This document shows positions 44,150-54,100 of a stretch of DNA of 64,000 nt, in pieces. Positions within the stretch are counted from its first letter, which is position 1, and every line of letters begins with the position of its first letter. Below the pieces are notes generated by a model, which did not search any database, had not been told where the DNA came from, and worked only from the letters and a program-made list of their open reading frames with translations. Position numbers and translations under genes: made by a program. Source of the DNA: Seriola aureovittata (taxonomy: Eukaryota; Chordata; Actinopteri; Carangiformes; Carangidae); NCBI RefSeq assembly GCF_021018895.1, contig NC_079377.1, forward strand, positions 682,001 to 746,000. The letters are read 5' to 3'.

Positions 44150-44692
44150 TGCGCAGTGTCTACTGGCAGGTCCCCCTCGCTCCCAATGCTAGGCCCAAGA
44201 CTGCCTTCATCACCAGCAAGGGCTTGTGGCAGTTTAAGTGTGTCAGCACCATGGATGAGAAGGAGCAAACCAAACAGTGAGGGACTGGTCAACCCCCTGA
44301 AAAGTTTTCTGGGCCTAGACTTCTACTACAGGAAGTTTGTAAGGGGGTTCTCCTGCATCGCTGCACCTCTTTTCCGCCTGCTGCAGAAGGGGGAGACATT
44401 CTCGTGGACTGAAGAGTGCCAGGCAGGACTCACCTCACTGGAGAAAGTCCTTGAGGAGGCTCCAGTTCTTTTCCCACCTGATCCCACTCTGCCTTTTGTT
44501 CTTGACACAGATGCCAGCAGTGGTGGCTCAGGTGCTGTACTGGCCCAGGTGATGCCTGGCAGAGAGAGAGTGGTGGCATACCACAGCAGGACATTCAGTA
44601 AGGCCGAACGTCACTATTGTGTCACCCGGCGGGAGCTGCTCGCTGTGGTCAGTGCCACCCTCATTTTGTGGGGGGCCTCCACTTCACAGTGA
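44150..44692 (+). pseudogene. Gypsy RT thumb / RNase H remnant
   Basis: The long open frame ends in the standard gypsy order: FLGLDFYYRKFVRGFSCIA (connection), FSWTEECQAGLTSL, then PFVLDTDASSGGSGAVLAQ (RNase H, first catalytic Asp in DTDAS) and YHSRTFSKAERHYCVTRREL. It stops where the frame shifts near 44690, and the remaining RNase H pieces (WIEELQVYDFTVVHRPG-like) follow in another frame. Confidence 0.8.
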
Positions 44693-44932
44693 GGACCAGA
44701 CCACTCTGCCTTACAGTGGCTCATGTAGTTCAGAGAGCCAGAAGGTCAGCTGGCACACTGGATCGAAGAGCTACAGGTATATGACTTCACTGTGGTCCAC
44801 AGACCAGGAGCTCAACATTGAAATGCTGACCCACTCACCCCTGCAAAGCTGATGGCTGCCACTACTGCGAAAGGAAAGAGGCACAGGACAAAGAGCAAGT
44901 GCAACCACATGTGAAATGTGGAGTTGTGGGGC

Positions 44933-45189
44933 TGATGTGATGACAACGTACCTGTTATTGGCTGATAGTGTGGGGACAGGCTGTTGTTGTGCCTGTTAGT
45001 TGGGAAGCAGGACCTAGTCTACGGTGGAAGTTGTTAAAGTTGTGAAAAGCGCTGAGATGACACGGTGAGAGCAGTTAAGGTTTGTTGTTTTGGCATTGGC
45101 GACGACCCTGTGTAGGTAGCCTGTGTTAAGTGAACGAGTAAAGTACCGGCAAAACAAGACCCGTAGCTTCATTATTGAGGGACGCTACA
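44933..45189 (+). repeat. 3' LTR of the gypsy element
   Basis: Preceded by a purine-rich tract (gagttgtggggc). Matches the 5' LTR over its length with small indels. Confidence 0.85.
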
Positions 45190-45915
45190 GTATTCACGGG
45201 TTCAGTTTCTCACCTGTGACTCAATTTCAGCTATTGTTGATCGGTGATGGTTGGACATTTTTAAGAACAGAATTTATAAATATTAAACTGTGATAAAGTG
45301 ATGGATCAACTTTAGCTCAGTTACCACCTCCACAGGTGAACGTATTTACCAATTAACATCAAAACAGTGTTCAGCAGGAAACAGCTGGAACTTACCAACC
45401 AGAACACCCAGGAGCAAAATGGGACTCCTGTAACAGATGTGTGCTGATGTTACCTCTTTAGATGGATGTATTAGCTATACAGACTGTTTAGTGTCTGCTG
45501 AAGGTTTGACAGTTACATTTCAGAGTAGTTGGCAGTGTAGTAAAGCTCATGTACATTAGTTTTAAACCTCCTGTGTAAATTGCACTGAGAACATTTTCCA
45601 TAGACTACAGAATATTTTCCCGGTCTTTACAAATTTAACATTTGCCTCATAATGGATCTAACAGGACACTGGTGAATTAGTGTTTTCACCATCAACAAAC
45701 TTAAACCTTTACTTAGTGCGTACAATAAGTAATGTAGTATTAATTTAAAAATTACAAATAAAAAATACAGCTGTGGATAGAGGTAAAGGTGAACTTCACT
45801 GTCACGAGACATGTTTGCATAATAGAGATAAGTGACATAATTTTTAGTAACAAGTATAAATAACAATATAAATGTTAGCCATGAGAAACCACAATATAAA
45901 AATAATACTCCATAT
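45190..45915. other. No gene recognised
   Basis: AT-rich, chance ORFs only. Confidence 0.5.
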
Positions 45916-47227
45916 ATACACTGCTCAAAAAAATGAAGGGAACACTTAAATCACACATCAGATTTTGATGAACGAATTATTCAAGTTGAAATCTTTACTG
46001 ATGTACATTGTTTAATTGTCGAGAACAAAATGACATAACAATGGTCAATGGAAACCAAAATCATCAACCCTTTGAGAGCTGGATTCACAGTCACACCGAA
46101 AATCTAAGTAAAAATTGAAATCACAGGCTGATCCCACTTGCGTGAATTTCATCACGGCAACTGATAATGTGTCATAATGAGTCAGTAGTGTGTTTGGCCC
46201 CCACATGGCTGTATACACTCCTGACAATGTCTGGGCATGGTCCTGATGAGTCGGTGGAAGGTGTCCTGCAGAGATCTCCTTCCAGACATGGATCAGGGCA
46301 TCAGTGAGCTCCTGGACAGTTCTCAATTGGATTTAGGTCAGGGGAACATGAGGGCCAGTCAGTGGCATCAATGCCTTTGTTAAATCACAACTCTTCACTT
46401 CCTGTATCAACACCCTACCAATCCTTAGTTGGCCACTCCCCCCAAGGCTATTTAGGTCAGCCCTTTAGGCCTGCAACTTCCTCTCTATTTCCCTCCAAAC
46501 ACCAGCCAGAACAAAGAGAGGATGGATGTGAGTTATGAGTTAGACTTTTTACCCTAAAATAATTGATTTGTTTGATTGATATGGCATGTCTTGTCTTGTC
46601 TGAGAGTAATTGTTTTATTTCATTATACTAGATACCTGAGTTAATCCTTGTGTTGTTTGAGTAGAAAGCCAGATTAAGGATGCATTGATGAAGTAAGTTA
46701 AAGTGATCTAATCTATCATCATTATTTTTGTCATTTGTTTGATATTATTTAGATCAGTAATATTCTCTTTCCATATCTCTTTGTATAGAAAAAATCTGCT
46801 GCTGGATTGATGCCCTTCTACGGCCCTGTCCAGCTCTCCTCGTGTAACGGCCGGTCTCCTGGTATCTCCTCCATGCTCTTGAGACTGTGCTGGGAGACAC
46901 AGCAAACCTTCTTGACACCGCAGGTATGGATGTGCCATCCTGGAGGAGCTGGAATACCTGTGCAACCTGATTGGGCTGCAGGTACCGCCTCATGCTACCA
47001 GAAGTGACAAGGACACTAGCAAAACACAAACCTAGAGAGTCAGTCATGAAGGATCAGGAGAGAGCAACTGTCTGTGGCCACCACATGTAAAACAATTTCC
47101 TTTTTGGGGGTTGTCTTGCTTTTGCCTCCATTGCACCTGTTGTCACTTGCATTTGCACCAAAGCAGGTGAAATTGATTCACAATCGCTTGTTCTTCCTAA
47201 ATGGACAGATTGATATCCCTGAAGTTT
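45916..47227 (-). mobile_element. Tc1/mariner-like element ('cactgctcaaaaaaat' type), rearranged
   Basis: The left terminus TACACTGCTCAAAAAAATGA with 'aagggaacacttaaa' is a frequent fish element end. On the minus strand, 47047-46754 encodes a transposase N-terminus with a helix-turn-helix: MRRYLQPNQVAQVFQLLQDG, then RRFAVSPSTVSRAWRRYQET, then GRYTRRAGQGRRRA. The catalytic middle is missing. Between about 46375 and 46790 there is unrelated sequence instead. The right terminus is cut at 47227, where another repeat starts. Confidence 0.8.
46754..47047 (-). pseudogene. Transposase N-terminal DNA-binding domain, truncated
   Basis: About 77 recognisable residues with a homeodomain-like HTH (QVAQVFQLLQDG ... 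SPSTVSRAWRRY) followed by a basic GRPR-like patch (RRAGQGRRRA). The frame then runs into foreign sequence and stops, with no DDE residues. Confidence 0.75.
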
Positions 47228-48490
47228 AAAGGTGCAATGTGTAAGATCTGGACAGAATTTTAGTTTAAAATGTTCAAACAATGACAAACTAACACAATCA
47301 ATAGTATGTGAAGGAGCCACAGTGATGATGTCATGACCAAGACCACCATCTATTGTATTTAAGATATATTTACTGAAATGAGCATGCTTACCAACTAGCC
47401 GCATCCCGGACAGTATTGTAATACCACCTAGACACACTAGATGCTGTGTGAGTCAGTGTAGCGTCTAGTCTGCCCTCAGTCCCACGGAGAAGAAGAGCTT
47501 CCTACTGAGCTTAAAGTTCCTCCACAGCTCCTGACAAAAAAAAAAAAGAAAAGTTGCCAACGACCATCACAGAAACGCAGAGATGTCTGAATTGCCTAGT
47601 AAGCAATCTTTATCTCTATCCCGAAGAACTGCTCCGACAAGAAACCATGTTCAACGGCAAAGAAGCAAAACATGGGTGAATGCTGGTGTGTTTTTCCACC
47701 ACAGAAGACAGCTCAGACAGAGTAAAGAGATGAGACTTCTTTTAGACTGGTGAGTAACATCTAATGTTGGTTTGTAGCAAAAAGTATCAGTAGTGCAAAT
47801 GACAAACTGTAGTGACAAACACTTCAAGTGGCATAAATGTATAATGTTGACGTTTTAGTGATGTAGTAGAATTTAGTCTGTTCCTGCGGTTGCTGTCCAG
47901 ATAGATGTGTCAGTAACTTCTGTTTTACAAGACAAAGAGACTGTTTGATCCAGAACCAGCAGGTTCAGGATCCACTGCCTAGTACTGTATATATTTTAGC
48001 ATATTCATATCTATCCTTACTATTTATTATACACACACACAACAGACCTAGCATGTTTGAATATAAAGAACTTGTATGATCTAAACTAATTGTCCTTTCA
48101 CATGTTTGTCTGTATCAGGACCAGAATTCCAGTCCAGTCTTCCCCAGTGATGGACCAGCACCTGCCTTTTCTTCTGTGTCTGGCATCATCAACCATCAAC
48201 AACCACATTACAGTAACACCTTGGAGTATTATTCCTCCACAGAACACATATTGTCTATACTGTGATCTTTTGCACATCCTGCTCAGCAGGAGTTTGTCGG
48301 CACTTTTGTACATAGTTTTTTTTCATAGTTTTATTTTTTAAATATGTGTATCTATGTTTATTTATCTTTTTGACTGTTTCAGTATTTACCTTTGTGTTGT
48401 TATTTCCTGTTAATATGTTATGCACCAAACACCAAGCCAAATATCTTGTAAGTAAAAACCTACCTGGCAATAAACTTTATTTTCTGATTC
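47228..48490 (+). mobile_element. DNA-transposon-derived unit with a two-exon ORF
   Basis: Begins 'aaaggtgcaatgtgtaagat', the start of a repeat frequent in fish. Inside, 47583-47749 is an ORF start (MSELPSKQSLSLSRR ... RSKTWVNAGVFFHHRR) ending at a perfect donor TG|gtgagt. An acceptor (gtttgtctgtatcag) opens a second open block at 48119, which runs to a stop at 48339-48341. The motif WVNAGVFF-HHRRQLR resembles the RVNIGVAFxRWRxLR segment of a repeat-encoded protein seen in many fish. A poly(A)-like signal (caataaactttatttt) follows near 48469. No intact terminal repeat pair was found. Confidence 0.5.
47583..48341 (+). CDS. Possible spliced transposon-derived ORF (~129 codons)
   Basis: Exon 47583-47749 (55 codons + 2 bases) and exon 48119-48341 join in frame. 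The intron is 369 bp with GT..AG ends. The basic N-terminal part (RRTAPTRNHVQRQRSK) could bind DNA, while the second exon is low in charge and carries no known motif. The 5' part resembles a repeat-encoded family, so this is more likely a dead transposon gene that happens to stay open than a host gene. Confidence 0.3.
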
Positions 48491-49889
48491 TGCCTTTGTG
48501 ATGATGTCATCATTCCTTCCTCATGCTGCTGTAGACTGACACCCATGTGTCATGCAGTATCCCCTTGCCTTCATATTTTTAAAGGGTAGATAAAAACATA
48601 CTGTTTGTATTACAAGTACTCATAATTTGTTTCAGTACTATTAACAATTTTAACTATTAACAATTAATGCACATATAAATAATAAATTATAAGGAACATG
48701 GGGAAAACAACAACATGATTACCTGGACAGGGGTGAAGAGGTGAAATGCTGCCCCCTATGGAAGTGGAGCAAGTAGCCTCCTTAAAAGACCTTTAACTTA
48801 ACTTGACTTGTTATACTGTGCAACAGTCTGTAGGTTGGCTGTGATGAATGATGTTGCAGTTGTTCATAAGTGATGGAGGTAAGGTGCAAAAAGTCCAGGA
48901 AGGATGAGAGATTGCATTGACAGCATTGGTCCTGTTGTGTTTATCACCAAATTAGACTGAAAGGTCGCCATGTGACGCCTGGGTTCCCTGAACTCCAGGC
49001 GTCACACATCTTGGTTTTTGTAACACCTGACCATTTAATGCAACAATGCAATGCAACAACAAACAACTGCAGTTGATCTTGATTGTAAAACAGTTCATGC
49101 TAACCCCACAGTCTGGTAACAGCTAGCAGCAACAGTTAACTTCAGCCTCCTTTGTGTCATTTCGCTTGGCTTAACAGTTTCTAGTTAATTTAATTAGCTG
49201 CTTTGTGGCAGGAGTCAGTCACAGAAATGTGTTACTTTGCACATCCTGCTGGTTTGACACCTTCTTCTACTACAGTCACTGTAGGAACTGTAGTTTGTGA
49301 ATCCAGCTCATGATGAATGAATCTTTTCTTCATATTCACACTCAAGACTCACCATCATTTGTTTTATAGAAAATATTGGCAATAAATGGAAATATTACAG
49401 ATTTCATCATTTCACACACATTTCTCCACACTTCATCCTGTCGTATTCAGGATCTCCACTATGACTTAAAATACATGTTTGTCAGTATTAGGGGTGTTTT
49501 TGAGAAAACTAATCAAACATTTTGTGAGTAAATGGTTAAAAAGTATGATTAGTTTGAGAAAGAAATCATCATATGAGAATATTATTGTTAACGTTGAGAG
49601 TTGAGGAGGAGACGAGGAAGTACGCAAGCCAAGAGATAAAAAGAGATTTCAGGAAGGATAAAGAGAGTGAGAGAAGATTGTACACAATTTTACAACATAT
49701 TACTTTTAATTTACTGTATAGTCTTTCTTTCTATTCTTTAGTCTTTTCTGTGTATTGTATCTGCATATAGCTTAAAAATGTCTTTATTAGTTGAGTGTGA
49801 TTTGTGCTTGTTTTCTTGCTTTACACGTTATACTCTTTTTTTATGATAGCAAGGTCACATACAGAAACCTGCATCTAAATGTCAATAAA
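48491..49889. other. No gene recognised
   Basis: AT-rich sequence, with one small inverted repeat near 48974-49006 (tgacgcctggg / ccaggcgtca). Otherwise chance ORFs only. Confidence 0.5.
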
Positions 49890-50356
49890 GGGGGACAGGG
49901 GGAGAGAGGAGAAAGAGAGGGACAGGGGGAGAGAGAAGAAAGAGAGGGACAGGGGGGGAGAGGAGAAAGAGAGGGACAGGGGGAGAGAGAGGAGAAAGAG
50001 GGGGACAGGGGGAGAGAGGAGAAAGAGAGGGACAGGGGGAGAGAGAAGAAAGAGAGGGACAGGGGGAGAGAGGAGAAAGAGGGGGACAGGGGGAGAGAGA
50101 AGAAAGAGAGGGACAGGGGGAGAGAGAGGAGAAAGAGGGGGACAGGGGGAGAGAGAGAAGAAAGAGAGGGACAGGGGGAGAGAGGAGAAAGAGGGGGACA
50201 GGGGGAGAGAGAAGAAAGAGGGGGACAGGGGGAGAGAGGAGAAAGAGGGGGACAGGGGGAGAGAGGAGAAAGAGGGGGACAGGGGGAGAGAGGAGAAAGA
50301 GAGGTACAGGGGGAGAGAGAAGAAAGAGGGGGACAGGGGGAGAGAGGAGAGAGAGC
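49890..50356. repeat. Polypurine minisatellite, ~27-bp unit, ~17 copies
   Basis: The unit is close to GGGACAGGGGGAGAGAGGAG followed by AAAGAGA, with variants of 26-29 bp. The plus strand is almost all purine, broken only by the C of GACAG once per unit. Because most units are multiples of three, two frames stay open for 164-204 codons rich in Gly, Glu and Arg. I treat those ORFs as artefacts. Confidence 0.95.
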
Positions 50357-50413
50357 TGTCCTTTCTTCTATGATTCTATTGTCTTATCTATATGGAGTGA
50401 CATAAACATATAA

Positions 50414-50414
<1 letters not shown>

Positions 50415-50453
<39 letters not shown>
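50415..50453. repeat. (TA)n microsatellite
   Basis: Pure TA run 60 bp after the minisatellite. Confidence 0.95.
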
Positions 50454-50457
<4 letters not shown>

Positions 50458-50719
50458 TTATTTATTTACATAGGAGTGCTATCCGTCCCATTCATTCTGT
50501 CATGAACAGACAAAGAAACCTGGTTGGATTTTTTCTCCCTGCTGTTATATGTCATATTTTGTGTAAAGCTTCAAAAGATTTTCATACAGTTTTAATGATC
50601 TCTCATATCAAGTGAGCCACACTGAGAAATACAGAACTTCTAATACATTTTGATAAAAAACATAGAATATGATAATTTCATGATTGCAGTAGGTGTGTGA
50701 TAATAATGAGTCAGTGACG

Positions 50720-51440
50720 TGTTTCCAGTGCCATTACTGGAGTCAGAGTAGAGATCCTCCTGCTCAGATATTACTCCAATATAAGTGAGAGTTGTTCAGT
50801 CAGATTTTTACTTGAGTAAAAGTACTGGAGTACTTGATTTTAAAATACTTAAGTATTCAAAAGTACATTTTGTATGTCAACTCATATTGTTCCACATTTA
50901 CAGAACCTAATGACTGAAACAACCTACTGACTGACTGACTGACTGACTGACTGACTGACTGACTGACTGTAGAATCTGTAGAATATAAAGACTGTAGAAT
51001 ATGAATACAAAGACTCGAGACATGGACATAAAAACAACTGAATCAACAAAAGGGCAGCCAACTACTACAAGTTTTCTTTTTAAAAGTTTATCTGCAATTA
51101 AACAAAGTTACAGACCTCAACAGGTTTTCTCAAGATTTTTTGTAATTTTGTCTGATCGTGGTGAACACAGCAAACATTTCAAACTAAATGAATCTTTCTT
51201 TATTTCTAAACCTTCAAACATGGACTTCAGTTCAGACCATTTTCTGTGGTCCATATGCCACAAAATCTCTGGTGAAGAATCTTCTGCTTCATCTTTATCT
51301 AATGGAGCCATTGTTAGGACACTGTGGAGTCAAAGTCCGAAGTTATTTAGAGATGACATGTTACATTCCATCGTCATGTTTTCTGTCAGAAACTGATTTT
51401 ACTGTGAGAAACCTCTTAATTTCAAAGAAGTTTTAATCAC
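50720..51440 (-). mobile_element. hAT-like element fragment
   Basis: 50750-50880 has the 'acttgagtaaaagtactgga', 'gtacttgattttaaaatact' and 'taagtattcaaaagtac' type terminus common in fish. On the minus strand, 51311-51117 encodes a fragment resembling the BED-finger start of a hAT transposase (SFSLKCLLCSPRSDKI). Related 'gtaattgaaatacttgaa' sequence recurs near 52880-52930 and may be the other end, which would make the element ~2.2 kb. The catalytic part is not recognisable. Confidence 0.45.
50926..50969. repeat. (CTGA)n microsatellite
   Basis: Eleven copies of the tetranucleotide. Confidence 0.95.
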
Positions 51441-52990
51441 AAAGAAACAGCACAGGATTCCTTTTCTGGTCTAGGCCCTGCTCAGGGCCGTCTTATATAT
51501 ATATATGTTCTTGTGGTATTAATATGATATGTTAAAATATGATAAGTCATATGCTGTAGTATAGTATCATCTTGAATGTGCTGTCACAAGTGATGTTTAC
51601 AAATGTGTTTATTAAAAATGTTTTGCTGCAACATGATAAGAGTGGAAAGACTTGAAGAGAACAAGACAAAAACCTTTAAACTGAACCATCAGTAACATTA
51701 TCAGCATTATAGCTAACCATCAACTTAGTGCATAGCTACATAAAACTTGCAATTGCAAATAAAGTTATCTTCAACAGAGAAACTTTTCAGTCAAGTCAGC
51801 AAAGTCTCGAAGTGTTACTGAAAGAGCAAGATTACAAAAAGGCATTCTGCAACTGGAGTCTGCGCAGTAGATTTGGAGGGCTGCATGTCTTTGTTAATTA
51901 TGTTGTTATGCCTGATTATATACACTATGTTGTTTGTGTTAATATAAGGCTATATGGGTCTGATCCGTATTGTTGTTTGTTTATTTGTTTGTTTGCTTTT
52001 GTTTATGTTTTCTTTTGTTAATACAAAAATGTTAAATCAAACCTGGAGCTTAGAAAGACTGTTCACATTACGCACAGAGCAAGACAAATGGGGTATCTGC
52101 TATTTTTTTCCTAGGGGCGACAGGTTTACCTGGCCTTGTTAGAATATTGAAAGAGGACAGAATAAAGTAGAAACCTGTGAAATGTAACTCAAAAACTTTC
52201 TCAAATACTTTGCATGACTGCATTTTCAGGTATTTGTAGTGTACCTGAATGTTTCCATTTTCATTTTATGATACTTTTTCTTTCTACTCAACAACATTTC
52301 AGAAGTAAATATGGTTCTTTGATTACATGCATTTGACAGCTACAATTAGATGGTACCTTGCACATAAAGATTTTACATGCAAAATATTCACATAGGTGAG
52401 AAATTAAAATTAAAACTATGGTATTAAGTGTGTTTGTAAGGTGTTCTACTACAAGCATCAGGAACAGCTTCAGTGTTTCTTGTCATAGATTCTCCATGTC
52501 AGCAAAAAATACTACTCAGTTGAGTTTATTGTAAAAAGTGCCATTTTGTTCACAGGTCATAACATAAACCAAAAAAGTAAAATACTGTTGATGGGAAAGT
52601 GCTGAATGTCAGCTTTGGTTTTGTAGACGATGACTACCATGGTCAAGTACGGTCATGATGATTCTCTCTCAGCCTGAGATTTAGGAGATTTATTCATGAT
52701 GATGATGTGTGGCTTTTGCACATGAGCTACAAAAAGATCAAGTGTGTGGTGGTGACTGCCTGACAAATGTATTGCCTGCATGACTTCACAACAGTGGGGG
52801 CTGGTCAAAGGGGTTTGATTATAGTGGAGAAAATAATAATACAATTTCATGGACCATAATTGTTTGTAGTTTTAGTACTTAACTACAGAAGTAATTGAAA
52901 TACTTGAATCACTATGTACATTTGAATGTAGCTGAACAACCAGCATGTTACTGTTGAATGTAGTTAAACTACTAGGTCAATTACATATAG
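51441..52990. other. No gene recognised
   Basis: AT-rich, chance ORFs only, apart from the possible hAT end near 52880. Confidence 0.45.
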
Positions 52991-53340
52991 GTCACTACTC
53001 CCTATCATTACAGTTCAGTGACCCAAAGCAGACAGAAAAGACGATGCTGGACAAGCTCAGCCAAAGCCCAGACCTAAACCAGAGACTTTTCCCATCCAAT
53101 CTGACAGACCTGAGGCGATCTGCAAGGAGGAAGAGGTAAATCGCTCAAATCCAGGTGAGAAAAGCTTGTGGAGACTTACCCAAGAAGACTGGGAGCTGTA
53201 ACTACTGCTAATGGGGCTTCTACAAAGAACGGAAGTAATGGTCTGATAACTGCTGTAAATGAGACTTCAGTTTTTGAATTTTAATAAATTTGCAGAACAA
53301 TTCTGAAAACCAGTTTTCACTTTGTCAATATGGGTCAATG
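52991..53340 (+). mobile_element. 3' half of a Tc1 element
   Basis: 53060-53160 is a decayed Tc1 C-terminal part (SQSPDLNQRLFPSNLTDL carries the relic of the SPDLNPIE box). It is followed by 'aaagcttgtggagacttacc'. Near 53280 comes 'ttttaataaatttgcagaac', then 'gttttcactttgtcaat', the end region of the same Tc1 family as 36258-37170. The 5' half is missing. Confidence 0.65.
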
Positions 53341-53571
53341 ATTGTGGATTGATGGGCAAGATCAGCAATCTTATCAATTTAAAATGAAATCTACAACACA
53401 ATGTGAGTGCTCTGAATAGTTTGTGAAACCACTGTAACTATATGCTAAAGGAGAATTGCTTGAATTACTCAGCTTGTATTAGTTTATTTCCGGGCATATT
53501 CAGAGGTGATTGATACTAGATCCTCAGAATTCATCATCATGAGAAAATCTGCACACAGTTGCACAAACCTA

Positions 53572-53769
53572 TACACTCACCAAGCACTTTATTAGGATGA
53601 CCTGTACACCTGCTTATCCATGCAGGCAGCCAATTACAGGTGAGGAGCTTCAGTTAATGTTCAAATGAGGAAAAATGTGACTCAGTGACTTTGACTGTGA
53701 CATGATTCTTGGTTTGAGTGTTGACTGCGGATCTCCTGGATTTTCACACACAACAGTCTGTAGAGTTTT
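53572..53769 (+). mobile_element. Tc1/mariner copy, left part (split by L1)
   Basis: The left terminus TACACTCACCAAGCACTTTA then TTAGG is the common fish mariner end. It continues with 'gtgactttgactgtgacatg' and 'ggattttcacacacaacagt', which encode the N-terminal HTH region in full-length relatives. The element breaks off at CTGTAGAGTTTT (53758-53769), which is repeated as CTGTAGCGTTTT at 60581. The L1 lies between. Confidence 0.82.
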
Positions 53770-54100
53770 TTTTCTTTTGCAATATATTTTTATTGAGCAT
53801 CAATGATACAAGGTATGTACACAAGAATAAAACATAGGAAAAATCCTTGGAACAATGCTCACACATTATTCTCATTATTATTTTCTACCCTTGTTTCCTT
53901 TGTTGTATATACACAAGTAACAACTCAGCTGCCCACCCGTCCCACCCATCCGGAACATGTAGGACACCCACCCAGATGAGAAGACAAAACATATACATAG
54001 TTTTATCATTATTGAAGCTGTACACTGTGTACTATGGTTTGCATGAACAAATGATCATAAATGGAAAAGGGTTGCTATGTGGTACTAAGTGGGCATGGTT

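Larger units (their letters stand above)
43549..45189 (+). mobile_element. Ty3/gypsy LTR retrotransposon, internally deleted
   Basis: Two direct LTRs (43549-43788 and 44933-45189) both start TGATGTGA and end GACGCTACA. They flank only ~1.14 kb of interior, where a full element of this group has 4-5 kb. Directly after the 5' LTR, TTTGGTGTCAGAAGTGAAG resembles the primer-binding site of fish gypsy elements. The interior holds broken pol: an RT start (MVPKKxGR-like, then FCVDFRPLNKVTKKDPYPL) and an RNase H region. Gag, protease, most of RT and integrase are gone. The LTRs differ in length and at many positions, so the insertion is old. I could not find a convincing target duplication. Confidence 0.85.

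Noticed and set aside
49890..50356. CRISPR-like regular repeat
   Set aside because: The units are contiguous and have no unique spacers. The DNA is eukaryotic.
49791..50405. 204- and 164-codon overlapping ORFs (Gly/Glu/Arg-rich repeats)
   Set aside because: They arise because the minisatellite unit is about 27 bp, a multiple of three, with no stop codon. Two frames are open at once and there is no domain or splice support.
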